Assembly (NCBI GenBank): GCA_963785815.1
Contig: CAWAWN010000003.1
Location: 1,302,001-1,366,000 of the forward strand
Source of the DNA: UBA4742 sp963785815
GTDB lineage: Bacteria; Actinomycetota; Acidimicrobiia; Acidimicrobiales; Acidimicrobilacustridaceae
DNA length: 64,000 bases
Direction of reading: 5' to 3'
Shown: positions 26,726 to 39,694 of the stretch, one piece after another
Position numbering within the stretch: position 1 is the stretch's first letter
Layout of the letters: every line of letters starts with the position of its first letter
The notes under the pieces: generated by a model
What the model saw: the letters and a program-made list of their open reading frames with translations, nothing else
Databases searched by the model: none
What the model was told of the DNA's origin: nothing
Position numbers and translations under genes: made by a program

Positions 26726-27828
26726 TCGACCTGGTCCCCATGGACGTAGCCGGGCGCCTGCCCCGGCTGCGGGGCGCGCTGGCCCAGCTGGGCACGGCCC
26801 AGGCGCTGATGGTCACCAAGCTGGTCAACATCCGCTACCTCACCGGCTTCACCGGCTCGGCGGCGTTGGTCCTGGTGCTGCCCGACGAGCTCGTGCTGGT
26901 CACCGACAGCCGCTACGGCCAGCAGGCCGCCGAGCAGCTGGCCGCGTCCGGCGTCACCGCCCGCGTCGAGGTGGCCGGCGTCGAGCAGCGCGAGGTGGTG
27001 GGCGCGGCCGTGCGGGATGCGGGGGTGCAGCGCCTGGGCCTCGAGGCCGACGCCGTCACCTGGGCCCAGCAGCGGGCCTACGCCGAGTCCTGGTTCGTCG
27101 GCCTCGACGTGGTGGCCACCCAGGGCCTGGTCGACGACCTGCGCCTGGTCAAGGACGAGGGCGAGGTGTCGCGCATCGCCGCGGCGGCGGCGGTGGCGGA
27201 CCAGGCCCTGGCCAACGTGCGCCACCGCCTGGTCGGCGGCCTCACCGAGCAGGAGTTCGGCATCGAGCTCGACTTCGAGATCCGTCGCCTGGGGGCGTGG
27301 GGCAACTCGTTCGAGACCATCGTGGGCTCGGGCCCGAACGGGGCCAAGCCGCACCACCGGCCCTCGACCCGGACAATCGTGGAGGGCGACCTGGTGGTGC
27401 TCGACTTCGGCGCGGTGGTGGACGGGTACTGCTCCGACATGACCCGCACGATCATGGTGGGCGAACCCACACCCACCCAGGCCCGCATGCTCGAGGTGGT
27501 CACCACCGCCCAGCAGGCCGGGGTCGACGCCATCGGGGACGGCGTGGCCACCGCGGCCATCGACGCCGCCTGTCGCCAGGTGATCAACGACGCCGGTTGG
27601 GGCGACGCCTTCCTGCACGCCACCGGCCATGGCGTGGGGCTCGAGATCCACGAGGCCCCGCGGGTGGCGGCCACCGCCGCTGCTACGCTGGCCCCCGGCG
27701 TCGTCGTCACCGTCGAGCCCGGTGTCTACCTGCCCGACCACGGTGGGGTGCGCGTCGAGGACACCCTCGTCGTGACCGCCGACGGCAGCCGCCCCCTCAC
27801 GCTCGCCCCCAAGACCACCGCGGTCTGA
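26722..27828 (+). CDS. pepP: Xaa-Pro aminopeptidase/dipeptidase (M24B)
   Basis: This cytosolic M24 metallopeptidase removes residues preceding proline. The 368-residue sequence has a creatinase-like N-terminal domain and a pita-bread catalytic domain. All five metal ligands are visible: VLDFGAVVDGYCSDMTRT (two Asp), HATGHGVGLEIHE (His), VTVEPGVYL (Glu) and GGVRVEDTLVV (Glu). It lies in the conserved aroQ-pepP/pepQ-efp-nusB string and its GTG start overlaps the aroQ stop. Whether it is an aminopeptidase or dipeptidase cannot be decided from motifs. Confidence 0.92.
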   Translation: MIDLVPMDVAGRLPRLRGALAQLGTAQALMVTKLVNIRYLTGFTGSAALVLVLPDELVLVTDSRYGQQAAEQLAASGVTARVEVAGVEQREVVGAAVRDAGVQRLGLEADAVTWAQQRAYAESWFVGLDVVATQGLVDDLRLVKDEGEVSRIAAAAAVADQALANVRHRLVGGLTEQEFGIELDFEIRRLGAWGNSFETIVGSGPNGAKPHHRPSTRTIVEGDLVVLDFGAVVDGYCSDMTRTIMVGEPTPTQARMLEVVTTAQQAGVDAIGDGVATAAIDAACRQVINDAGWGDAFLHATGHGVGLEIHEAPRVAATAAATLAPGVVVTVEPGVYLPDHGGVRVEDTLVVTADGSRPLTLAPKTTAV

Positions 27829-27849
27829 CCGCGCAGGAGATCCACCACC

Positions 27850-28413
27850 ATGCCCGCCATCACCACCAACGACCTGAAGAACGGGATGACCCTCAACCTC
27901 GACGACGGGTTGTTCCAGGTGGTCGAGTTCCAGCACGTGAAGCCGGGCAAGGGCGGCGCCTTCGTGCGCACCACCCTGAAGAACGTGCGCAACGGCGCCG
28001 TGGTCGATCGCACCTTCCGCGGTGGCGAGCGCGTCGACCGGGCCATGATCGACAAGCGCGAGATGCAGTTCCTCTACCGCTCGGGCGACGACTACGTGTT
28101 CATGGACAACACCTCCTACGAGCAGATCAACGTGGCCCCCGCCGCCCTGGGCGAGGCCGCGCAGTACCTGGTCGAGGGCGCGGCCGCCGTGCTGCAGATG
28201 TACGAGGACGAGATCGTGGGCATCGACCTGCCCGCCGCCGTCGAGCTGGCCATCAGCGAGACCGAGCCGGGAGTGCAGGGCGACCGGGTGTCGGGGGCCC
28301 GCAAGCCAGCCACGCTCGAGACCGGGCTGGTCGTGCAGGTGCCGCTGTTCGTCGAGCCCGGCGATCGCATCAAGGTCGACACGCGCAGCGGCGAATACCT
28401 GACCCGGGCGTGA
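27850..28413 (+). CDS. efp: Translation elongation factor P
   Basis: EF-P relieves ribosome stalling at polyproline stretches. The 187-residue product has the expected three beta-barrel domains. The domain I tip reads KPGKGGAFVRTTLKN, with Lys at the position modified in some bacteria. No modification enzyme gene is seen here. The C-terminal signature VPLFVEPGDRIKVDTRSGEYL is intact. CAGGAG precedes the ATG by about 10 nt. It sits between pepP and nusB. Confidence 0.97.
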   Translation: MPAITTNDLKNGMTLNLDDGLFQVVEFQHVKPGKGGAFVRTTLKNVRNGAVVDRTFRGGERVDRAMIDKREMQFLYRSGDDYVFMDNTSYEQINVAPAALGEAAQYLVEGAAAVLQMYEDEIVGIDLPAAVELAISETEPGVQGDRVSGARKPATLETGLVVQVPLFVEPGDRIKVDTRSGEYLTRA

Positions 28414-28850
28414 GCCCGACGGGCGATCCCGGCCGCCCACGCGCCGGCGGGTCCGGGGGCGTCGGCAGCCGGCGGGAGGCCCGCGAGCGTGCCCTGGCCC
28501 TGCTGTACGAGGCCGAGGCCAAGTCGGTGCCACCGGCGCAGGTGGTCGACGAGCTGGTGGTGACGCCCGAGCCGTTCGCGGCCGAGCTGGTGGTGGGGGT
28601 CGGGGACCACCTGGACGAGATCGACGCGGTGATCCGGGCCTACGCCCAGGGCTGGACGCTCGAGCGGATGCCCAGCGTGGACCGGGCCCTGCTGCGCATC
28701 GGGGTGTTCGAGCTGCTGCACCGACCCGACGTGCCCACCGGCGCGATCATCGACGAAGCGGTGACGCTGGCCAAGGAGTTCAGCACCGACGACTCGGGCC
28801 GCTTCGTGAACGGCCTGCTGGCTGCGGTGGCCGCCACCGAACGCCCCTGA
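28410..28850 (+). CDS. nusB: Transcription antitermination factor NusB
   Basis: NusB with S10 (NusE) binds boxA RNA to prevent premature termination in rRNA operons. GTG 28410 overlaps the efp stop (GTGA), giving 146 residues. After a ~20-residue Gly/Pro-rich start come GSRREARERALALLYEAEAK, MPSVDRALLRIGVFELLH and the C-terminal GAIIDEAVTLAKEFSTDDSGRF, all NusB-typical. It is the last gene before the pyr operon. Confidence 0.94.
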   Translation: MSPTGDPGRPRAGGSGGVGSRREARERALALLYEAEAKSVPPAQVVDELVVTPEPFAAELVVGVGDHLDEIDAVIRAYAQGWTLERMPSVDRALLRIGVFELLHRPDVPTGAIIDEAVTLAKEFSTDDSGRFVNGLLAAVAATERP

Positions 28851-28856
28851 CCGCTT

Positions 28857-28930
28857 CGCAAATCGGGCATCTTTGGCTGTCCGATTTCGCGCATTTTCGT
28901 ACCCAGTTCCGGAGGGGGGAGCGAAATCGG
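28857..28930. promoter_or_regulatory. Two mutually exclusive stem-loops between nusB and pyrR
   Basis: A central arm CCGATTTCGC (28881-28890) can pair with the upstream copy around 28857-28866 (10 pairs, one bulge). It can instead pair with an exact 10-bp complement GCGAAATCGG (28921-28930). The two pairings cannot coexist. The element ends 26 nt before the pyrR -10 hexamer, so it would act on read-through transcripts from nusB. No T-run follows. Function is unproven. Confidence 0.45.
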
Positions 28931-28955
28931 GGATCAGCGACGGCCGGGACGGTGG

Positions 28956-28961
28956 TAGGGT
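28956..28961 (+). promoter_or_regulatory. -10 element TAGGGT for the pyr operon
   Basis: TAGGGT would place the transcript start near 28968, giving a ~54-nt leader that contains the PyrR-binding hairpin and the pyrR ribosome site. Confidence 0.5.
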
Positions 28962-28971
28962 GCCTGTCTGA

Positions 28972-29002
28972 CCGTGAAGTGGGTCCTGTGAGGCCCACAC
29001 GG
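28972..29002 (+). promoter_or_regulatory. PyrR-binding RNA hairpin
   Basis: The sequence at 28982-28995, GGUCCUGUGAGGCC as RNA, fits the PyrR-binding loop consensus ARUCCNGNGAGGYU except for a covarying first/last pair (G-C for A-U). The upper stem GUGGG/CCCAC is separated from the lower stem CCGU/ACGG by a 3-nt purine-containing bulge on the 5' side, as in known PyrR sites. The pyrR Shine-Dalgarno AGGAAGG follows directly (29005-29011). PyrR-UMP binding would therefore most likely block ribosome access, as reported for mycobacterial pyrR, rather than act through a terminator. Confidence 0.8.
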
Positions 29003-29021
29003 ACAGGAAGGCACGACCGCG

Positions 29022-29588
29022 ATGGCCGAACGCGAACGCCGCATCACGCCCCCGTACGGGGGCGTTTTCCATGCCCGCACCCAGGTCATGAGCCCCGACG
29101 ACATCGGTCGGGCCGTCTGGCGCATGGCCCACGAGATCATCGAGCGCAACCACGGGCTCGACGACGTGGTCATCATCGGGCTCCAGACCGGCGGGGTGGA
29201 CCTGGCCGGCCTGCTGGTGGACGACCTGAACCAGATCGAGTCGGTCGAGCTGCCGCTGGGCACCCTGGACGTGGCCTTCTACCGCGACGACATCGGCCTG
29301 CGCCCGGTGCTGCCCGAGGCGGTCACCGACATCCCGGTCGACCTCGCCGGCAAGATCGTGGTGCTGGTCGACGACGTCCTCTTCACCGGCCGCACCATCC
29401 GGGCCGCGCTCGACGCCCTCACCGACTTCGGCCGACCCCGGGCCGTGCAGCTGGCGGTGATGATCGACCGCGGCCACCGCGAGCTGCCCATCCGGCCCGA
29501 CTACGTGGGCAAGAACCTGCCCACCCGCCGCGACGAGGTGGTCGACGTCGGGCCGGAAGGGGTGCAACTGGGGGAGATGCGAAAGTGA
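29022..29588 (+). CDS. pyrR: PyrR, pyrimidine operon regulator / uracil phosphoribosyltransferase
   Basis: PyrR binds pyr mRNA in response to UMP and may also have UPRTase activity. The 188-residue product shows the PRPP-binding loop VVLVDDVLFTGRTIRAALDAL, GLQTGGVDLAGLL, DVAFYRDDIG and DRGHRELPIRPDYVGKN, all diagnostic of PyrR. ATG 29022 follows AGGAAGG by ~10 nt. Its own leader has a matching PyrR hairpin, so the whole operon is probably autoregulated. pyrB overlaps the stop by GTGA. Confidence 0.96.
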   Translation: MAERERRITPPYGGVFHARTQVMSPDDIGRAVWRMAHEIIERNHGLDDVVIIGLQTGGVDLAGLLVDDLNQIESVELPLGTLDVAFYRDDIGLRPVLPEAVTDIPVDLAGKIVVLVDDVLFTGRTIRAALDALTDFGRPRAVQLAVMIDRGHRELPIRPDYVGKNLPTRRDEVVDVGPEGVQLGEMRK

Positions 29589-30593
29589 GGCACCTGCTCG
29601 ACATCGCCGACCTGGGGGCCGACGGCATCGACGAGGTGCTCGACCTCACCGACAAGTTCGTGGAGGTCAGCGCCCGGGCCATCCCCAAGGTGCCCACCCT
29701 GCGGGGCAAGACCGTGGTCTCGGTCTTCTTCGAGGACTCGACCCGCACCCGCCTCAGCTTCGACACCGCAGCCAAGCGCCTCGGTGCGGACACCATGACC
29801 TTCACCGCCGGCTCCTCCTCGCTCAAGAAGGGTGAGTCGATCCGCGACACGGTCCAGACCATCGAGGCCATGGGCGTCGACGCCCTGGTGGTGCGCCATG
29901 CCTCGTCGGGGGTGCCGGCCCAGATCGCCCGTTGGGCCACCTCGTCGGTCATCAACGCCGGCGACGGCTGGCACCAGCACCCGACCCAGGCCCTGCTCGA
30001 CTGCTACACCATCCGCCAGCGCCTGGGCTCGCTCGAGGGCCGGCGCATCGCCATCGTGGGCGACGTCAAGCACAGCCGGGTGGCCCGCTCGGACGTGTCG
30101 GCCTTCACCCTGCTCGGGGCCGAGGTCACCCTGGTGGCGCCGCCCACGCTGCTGCCGCCCAGCCTGGAAGGCTGGCCCGTGGCGGTCAGTCACCACCTCG
30201 ACGAGGTGCTCGCCGACCACGACGTCATCTACCTGCTGCGCATGCAGCGCGAGCGGATGACCGAGGCCCTGGTGCCCAGCCTGCGCGAGTACACCGCTCG
30301 GTTCGGCCTGACCCCCGCCCGGGCCGATCGGGCCGAGGCCGGTGGCGCCCTGGTCATGCACCCCGGCCCCATGAACCGGGGGGTGGAGATCGCGGCGGAG
30401 GTGGCCGACCGACCCAACGTGGCCGTCGTGGACCAGGTCCGCAACGGCGTGCCGGTGCGCATGGCCGTGCTCTTCCTGATGCTCGGGTCGGGGCGCGAAG
30501 CCTTCGGTGCCGCGTCACGCGACGAACAGGTCGAACCCACCGGCGACGGCGATGACGAGCCCGCGCCGTCCGAACCCATCGGAGCGTCCGCCC

Positions 30594-30601
<8 letters not shown>
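29585..30601 (+). CDS. pyrB: Aspartate carbamoyltransferase
   Basis: PyrB condenses carbamoyl phosphate and aspartate. The 338-residue product contains the carbamoyl-phosphate loop FFEDSTRTRLSFDTAAKRLG, HPTQALLD, and the C-terminal MHPGPMNRGVEI. An acidic/Pro-rich tail of ~30 residues (EPTGDGDDEPAPSEP) extends past the usual end. That extension runs into the pyrC start, which overlaps by 8 nt, so it may simply reflect loss of an earlier stop. No pyrI regulatory subunit is present. Confidence 0.95.
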
Positions 30602-31915
<1,314 letters not shown>

Positions 31916-31919
<4 letters not shown>

Positions 31920-33018
31920 GCGACATCACCCACGCCCACCTCGTGCTGGCCGACGGCACCACCTTCGCCGGCGAGGCCATTGGCGCGCCCCACCCCATCT
32001 CGGCCGGCGAGGTGGTGTTCAACACGGTGCTGACCGGCTACCAGGAGGTGCTCACCGACCCCTCCTACGCCGGCCAGATCATCACCTTCACCTACCCCCA
32101 CATCGGCAACTACGGGGTCACCCCCGACGACGACGAGAGCGCAGGGCCGGCCGCCCGGGGGGTCATCATCCGCGACCTGGCCCGGCGCCGCAGCAACTGG
32201 CGCAGCACCGACGACCTGGACGGGTTCCTGCGCCGCCACGACCTGGCCGGCATCGCCGGGGTCGACACCCGCCGCCTGACCCGCCACCTGCGCAGCGCCG
32301 GCGCCATGCCCGGCGCCTTGGGCACCGCCCCGGCCGACGAGCTGGCCGCCGCAGCCCGGGCCGAGCCTGGCACCGAGGGCATCGACCTGGTGGCCACGGT
32401 CACCACCGCCCAGCCCTACACGGTGGGGCGAGGCCCCCGGCGGGTGGTGGCCTACGACTTCGGCATCAAGCGGGCCATCCTGGCCCAGCTGGGCCAGATC
32501 GCCACCGTCGAGGTGGTGCCGGCCTCCACGCCGGCCGCCGAGGTGCTGGCCCGCGAGCCCGACGGGGTGTTCCTGTCCAACGGACCCGGCGACCCGGGCA
32601 CCGTGCCCTACGCCTCGGCCGCCATCGGCGAGCTGTTGGGCCAGGTGCCCATCTTCGGCATCTGCCTGGGCCACCAGCTGCTGGCCGGCGCCTTGGGGGC
32701 GTCCATCTTCAAGCTGCCCTTCGGCCACCACGGCGGCAACCACCCGGTCCGCCGCCTCGACACGGGGACGATCGAGATCACCAGCCAGAACCACAACTTC
32801 TCCGTGCTCGACGACCTGTCGAGCGACGTCGAGATCACGCATCGCAACCTCAACGACGGCACCATCGAGGGTCTGCGCAGCCGGGAGGTGCCGGCCTTCA
32901 GCGTGCAGCACCACCCCGAGGCGGGGCCCGGCCCCCATGACGCCCGGTACCTGTTCGCCCGCTTCGACGAGCTCATGGCCGACTTCGGCCGGGGCGGCCC
33001 GCAGGCGGTGACGGCCTG

Positions 33019-33019
<1 letters not shown>
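31916..33019 (+). CDS. carA: Carbamoyl-phosphate synthase small subunit
   Basis: CarA hydrolyses glutamine and channels ammonia to CarB. The 367-residue product has the N-terminal CPSase domain (LADGTTFAGEAIG, GEVVFNTVLTGYQEVLTDPSY) and a class I glutamine amidotransferase domain. Its nucleophile lies in IFGICLGHQLLAGALG and the His/Glu pair in VQHHPEAGPGPHD. Complete and typical in length. Coupled to pyrC (ATGA) and carB (TGATG). Confidence 0.97.
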
Positions 33020-36357
<3,338 letters not shown>

Positions 36358-36362
36358 GCTCG

Positions 36363-37286
36363 ATGTCGACCCGGGTGGGGAGCCTCGAGCTCCGGCACCC
36401 GGTGATGACCGCATCGGGCACGTCGGGTCACGGCGACGAGCTGGCCCGCCACGTCGATCTGGGCGCGCTGGGGGCGGTCGTGGTCAAGTCGTTGTCGGCC
36501 GAGCCCTGGCCCGGCAACCCGCCGCCCCGGGTGCACGAGACGCCGGCCGGGATGCTCAACTCGGTCGGGCTGCAGGGACCGGGCGTGGCCTGCTGGCTCC
36601 GTGACGAGCTACCGCCCCTGCTGGACACCGGGGCCACCGTGGTGGCCAGCATCTGGGGCCACACCCTCGCCGAGTACCGCGCCGCCGCCGAGCTGCTGGC
36701 CGACGCGCCGGCGCAGGTGGTGGCGGTCGAGGTGAACCTGTCGTGCCCCAACCGCCAGCACCCGGGCGCGGGCGGACAGGTCGAGATGTTCGCCCAGCGG
36801 GCGCAGGACGCGGCCGAGGTCGTGGATGCCTGCCGGGTGGCCGGACGGCCGCGGTGGGCCAAGCTCACCCCGGCGGTGACCGACCTGGTCGAGGTGGCCC
36901 GGGCGGTGGCCGACGTGGGCGCGGAGGCGGTCACCCTGATCAACACCGTGCCCGGCCTGGCCATCGACCCCGAGACCCGCCGGCCCCGCCTGGGGGGCGT
37001 GGGTGGCGGCCTCTCGGGCCCGGCGATCCACCCGGTGGCCGTTCGGGCGGTGCACGATGTGCACGGTGCCCTGCCCGAGCTCTCCATCGTCGGGGTCGGG
37101 GGTGTCACCCGCGCCACCGACGCCGTCGAGCTCCTGCTGGCCGGTGCCTCGGCGGTGCAGGTGGGCACCGCCACCTTCGCAGATCCCCGCGCCCCCGGGC
37201 GCATCGCCCGTGACCTGGATCACTGGTGCCGCAACCATGGTGTCCACGCCGTCGTCGACCTGATCGGAGCCGCACATGCCCCCTGA
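36363..37286 (+). CDS. pyrD: Dihydroorotate dehydrogenase, class 1B-like catalytic subunit
   Basis: PyrD oxidises dihydroorotate to orotate. The 307-residue sequence fits the cytosolic class 1 enzyme: MTASGTSGHG, NPPPRVHETPAGMLNSVGLQGPG, the active-site loop EVNLSCPNRQ, KLTPAVTDL and FMN-binding SIVGVGGVTRATDAVELLLAGASAVQ. These are features of PyrDB, which normally works with the iron-sulfur flavoprotein PyrK. No pyrK lies next to it; carB and pyrF flank it directly. Its end overlaps the pyrF start by 11 nt. Confidence 0.92.
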   Translation: MSTRVGSLELRHPVMTASGTSGHGDELARHVDLGALGAVVVKSLSAEPWPGNPPPRVHETPAGMLNSVGLQGPGVACWLRDELPPLLDTGATVVASIWGHTLAEYRAAAELLADAPAQVVAVEVNLSCPNRQHPGAGGQVEMFAQRAQDAAEVVDACRVAGRPRWAKLTPAVTDLVEVARAVADVGAEAVTLINTVPGLAIDPETRRPRLGGVGGGLSGPAIHPVAVRAVHDVHGALPELSIVGVGGVTRATDAVELLLAGASAVQVGTATFADPRAPGRIARDLDHWCRNHGVHAVVDLIGAAHAP

Positions 37287-37986
37287 TGCCGCCACCACGG
37301 TGTCACCCGACATCCGATCGAAGCTGGTCCTGGTCCTCGACACCGACGACCTGGTGCCCGCGCTGCGCCTGGCCCGCGAGCTGCACCCGTACTTCGGGGT
37401 GGCCAAGGTCGGACTCGAGCTCTACTCGGCGTCGGGGCCCGACGCCATCACCAGCCTGACGGAGCAGGGCTACGACGTGTTCGTCGACCTGAAGCTGCTC
37501 GACATCCCCACCACCGTGAACAAGGCCGCCCGGGTGCTCGGATCGCTGGGGGCGCGCTACCTCACCATGCACGCCCGAGGTGACGCGCCCATGTTGACCG
37601 CCGGCGTCGAGGGCCTGCGCGACGGGGCCGAGCGGGCCGGTCTGGACGAGCCCTACGCCCTGGCCGTGACCGTGCTGACCAGCGACGCCGGGGCGCCGCC
37701 GCACATCTTCGGCCACCGCGTGGCCCTCGCCGCCGAGTCGGGGTGCGGCGGCATCGTGTGCGCAGCCGCCGACCTGGTGGAGGCCCGGCAGCTGGCGCCG
37801 CGGCTGCTGCGGGTGGTCCCGGGCATCCGGCGGGCCGGCACCGACGTGCACGACCAGGCCCGGGCGGCCACGCCCCGCGCCGCCCTCGACGGCGGCGCCG
37901 ACCTGCTGGTGGTCGGCCGCACCGTCACCCAGGCCGACGACCCGGTGGCGGCCGCCGCCGAGTTGGTGGCCGAGCTGACCGCCTGA
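37276..37986 (+). CDS. pyrF: Orotidine 5'-phosphate decarboxylase
   Basis: PyrF makes UMP, the last step of the pathway. The 236-residue product resembles the shorter type of OMPDC, with KLVLVLDTDDL, VAKVGLELY, the catalytic DLKLLDIPTTV (Asp-x-Lys-x-x-Asp) and VVPGIRRAG. Some actinobacteria have a longer divergent PyrF, so this choice is notable but not unique. It closes the pyr operon and overlaps pyrD. Confidence 0.94.
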   Translation: MPPDAATTVSPDIRSKLVLVLDTDDLVPALRLARELHPYFGVAKVGLELYSASGPDAITSLTEQGYDVFVDLKLLDIPTTVNKAARVLGSLGARYLTMHARGDAPMLTAGVEGLRDGAERAGLDEPYALAVTVLTSDAGAPPHIFGHRVALAAESGCGGIVCAAADLVEARQLAPRLLRVVPGIRRAGTDVHDQARAATPRAALDGGADLLVVGRTVTQADDPVAAAAELVAELTA

Positions 37987-38022
37987 CCTCTAAGTTGTCC
38001 ACTTCACGCGAGAGGGAGAGCC

Positions 38023-39240
38023 ATGCGTCCGTCACGGAATCACCTGAGTCAGCTCGTGGGTCTGGGAGCCCTGCTGGTGGTGGCGGTTGCGCCGGCCACC
38101 GTCGGAACCGCTCAGCCCGCAGCCGCCACCACCACCTGCAACGGCGGCGACATCGTCGTGTCCAGCGCGGCCGACTCCGGCGCCGGCTCGCTGCGAGCGG
38201 CGCTGGCCACCGCTGACAGCAGCGGAACGAACGTGACCGTGTGCATCGACCCGTCGACGGTCACCACCCCCATCCTGATCAGCAGCGTGCTCGGCTACAC
38301 CGGCGCCCACGAGCTCGACATCGACGGCAACGGTGCCACGGTGCGTTCGAATGGCAGCTCCGGGATCCTGGACGTGTCCTCGGGGGCGGACCTCGTGGTC
38401 AACGATCTGACCCTCACCGGTGGGCACGCCAGCTCGGGGGCGGGCATCTACTCGGGCGAGGGCGGCCTGGTGACCGTCGTGCGGTCGACGATCGAGGACA
38501 ACGTGGCCACCGAGGACGGCGGGGGCATCTCCGCCAGCGACACCGTCGTGATGGACTCGACCATCGCCGACAACCAGGCGGGCGAGGGGGGTGGCGGAGG
38601 GTTCTCGACCGGCACCTTGCAGGCGGTCAACTCCACCATCACCGGCAACTCCGACGGCGTGGACGTGGGCGGCGGGGCCAGCGTCTACTCCTCGATCTCC
38701 CTCCTGTACACCACGGTGACCGACAACACCGGCACCCAGGGCGCCAACCTCCAGCTCAACAGCGACGCCGGCGTCCTGACCAGCTACGCGTCGGTGGTGG
38801 CTGATCCGCACGGCTCGGCCAACTGCCACCAGGCGTCGACCACGTCGGAGGGCTACAACTACAGCGACGACGCCTCCTGCGGCTTCACCGACACGGCCCA
38901 GGGCGATCGCCAGAGCGCCGGCTCGCCCATGCTCGGCACCCTCGCCGACAACGGTGGACCCACCGAGACGCTGCTGCCGGCGACGGGGTCCCCGCTGATC
39001 GACGCCATCCCCACGAACGCCTGCCCGCCTCCTGACGTGGCCTCCGCTGTCACCGCGCGGCTGGTCAACACGGCCTGGCAGGCGGACCAGCGCGGAGTGA
39101 CCCGGCCCCAGCAGGGCGGCTGCGACATCGGCTCGGTCGAGGTGGAGCCGGCCGCGCCCACCACGACCACGACCGCCGCCACCAGTTCCACCGCCGCGCC
39201 GGCCACCCCGGTCACCGTGGCACCCACCTTCACCGGCTGA
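38023..39240 (+). CDS. Secreted right-handed beta-helix protein
   Basis: The 405-residue protein has a Sec signal (LVGLGALLVVAVAPATVGTA, cleavage near Ala-35). A CSLREA-like opening (DIVVSSAADSGAGSLRAAL) and parallel beta-helix rungs follow (VVRSTIEDNVATEDGGGIS, STIADNQAGEGGGG, NSTITGNSDG). A choice-of-anchor-Q-type end is suggested by DNGGPTETLLPATGSPLIDA with RGVTRPQQGGCDIGSVE. The last ~30 residues are a Thr/Ala/Pro tail suggestive of a cell-wall spacer, without a sorting signal. GAGAGGGAGAG precedes the ATG. Such proteins are adhesins or polysaccharide-binding proteins; the ligand is unknown. It is inserted between pyrF and mihF, genes usually adjacent. Confidence 0.82.
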   Translation: MRPSRNHLSQLVGLGALLVVAVAPATVGTAQPAAATTTCNGGDIVVSSAADSGAGSLRAALATADSSGTNVTVCIDPSTVTTPILISSVLGYTGAHELDIDGNGATVRSNGSSGILDVSSGADLVVNDLTLTGGHASSGAGIYSGEGGLVTVVRSTIEDNVATEDGGGISASDTVVMDSTIADNQAGEGGGGGFSTGTLQAVNSTITGNSDGVDVGGGASVYSSISLLYTTVTDNTGTQGANLQLNSDAGVLTSYASVVADPHGSANCHQASTTSEGYNYSDDASCGFTDTAQGDRQSAGSPMLGTLADNGGPTETLLPATGSPLIDAIPTNACPPPDVASAVTARLVNTAWQADQRGVTRPQQGGCDIGSVEVEPAAPTTTTTAATSSTAAPATPVTVAPTFTG

Positions 39241-39347
39241 ACCGCGTCGCGGTCTGCCACCGGGGTCGGGGGCGGCGGGCACCCGGCCGCGCCCGCAGCT
39301 CAGGTCGCAGGGAGGCTGCGCCGACCGAAGGGCCAATCCAGTTCGGC

Positions 39348-39353
39348 TAGCGT
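39348..39353 (+). promoter_or_regulatory. -10 element TAGCGT for mihF
   Basis: TAGCGT ends 7 nt before ATG 39361, implying a leaderless mRNA. The 107 bases after the preceding gene (39241-39347) hold nothing else recognisable. Confidence 0.6.
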
Positions 39354-39360
39354 GACCGCC

Positions 39361-39678
39361 ATGCCGCTTCCGCCAACGCTCTCGGCCGAGCAACGTCAGG
39401 CCGCCCTCGAGAAGGCGGCGCAGGCCCGGAAGGCCCGCGCCGAGCTGAAGGAACGCCTGAAGATGGGCTCGATCAACCTGGCCGAGTTGCTCGACCGGGC
39501 CGCCGACGACGACGTGGTGGCCAAGATGAAGGTCGTGGCCGTGCTCGAGTCGCTCCCCGGCGTGGGCAAGGTCAAGGCCCATCGCACCATGGAAGAGGTC
39601 GGCATCAGCATGACCCGCCGGGTGCGCGGGCTGGGGGCCCAACAGCGCGAGGCGTTGCTGAAGGCCTTCCCGGGCTGA
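39361..39678 (+). CDS. mihF: Integration host factor, actinobacterial type (mIHF)
   Basis: mIHF is the actinobacteria-specific nucleoid protein that bends DNA through a helix-two-turn-helix fold; it is unrelated to HU/IHF. The 105-residue product contains ARAELKERLKMGSINLAELLDRA and the H2TH core VLESLPGVGKVKAHRTMEEVG, closely matching the family. ATG 39361 was chosen over GTG 39352, which falls inside the -10 hexamer. The neighbours gmk and rpoZ are canonical. It is one of the strongest taxonomic markers in the window. Confidence 0.96.
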   Translation: MPLPPTLSAEQRQAALEKAAQARKARAELKERLKMGSINLAELLDRAADDDVVAKMKVVAVLESLPGVGKVKAHRTMEEVGISMTRRVRGLGAQQREALLKAFPG

Positions 39679-39694
39679 CGCCCGCCCTCCGTCG

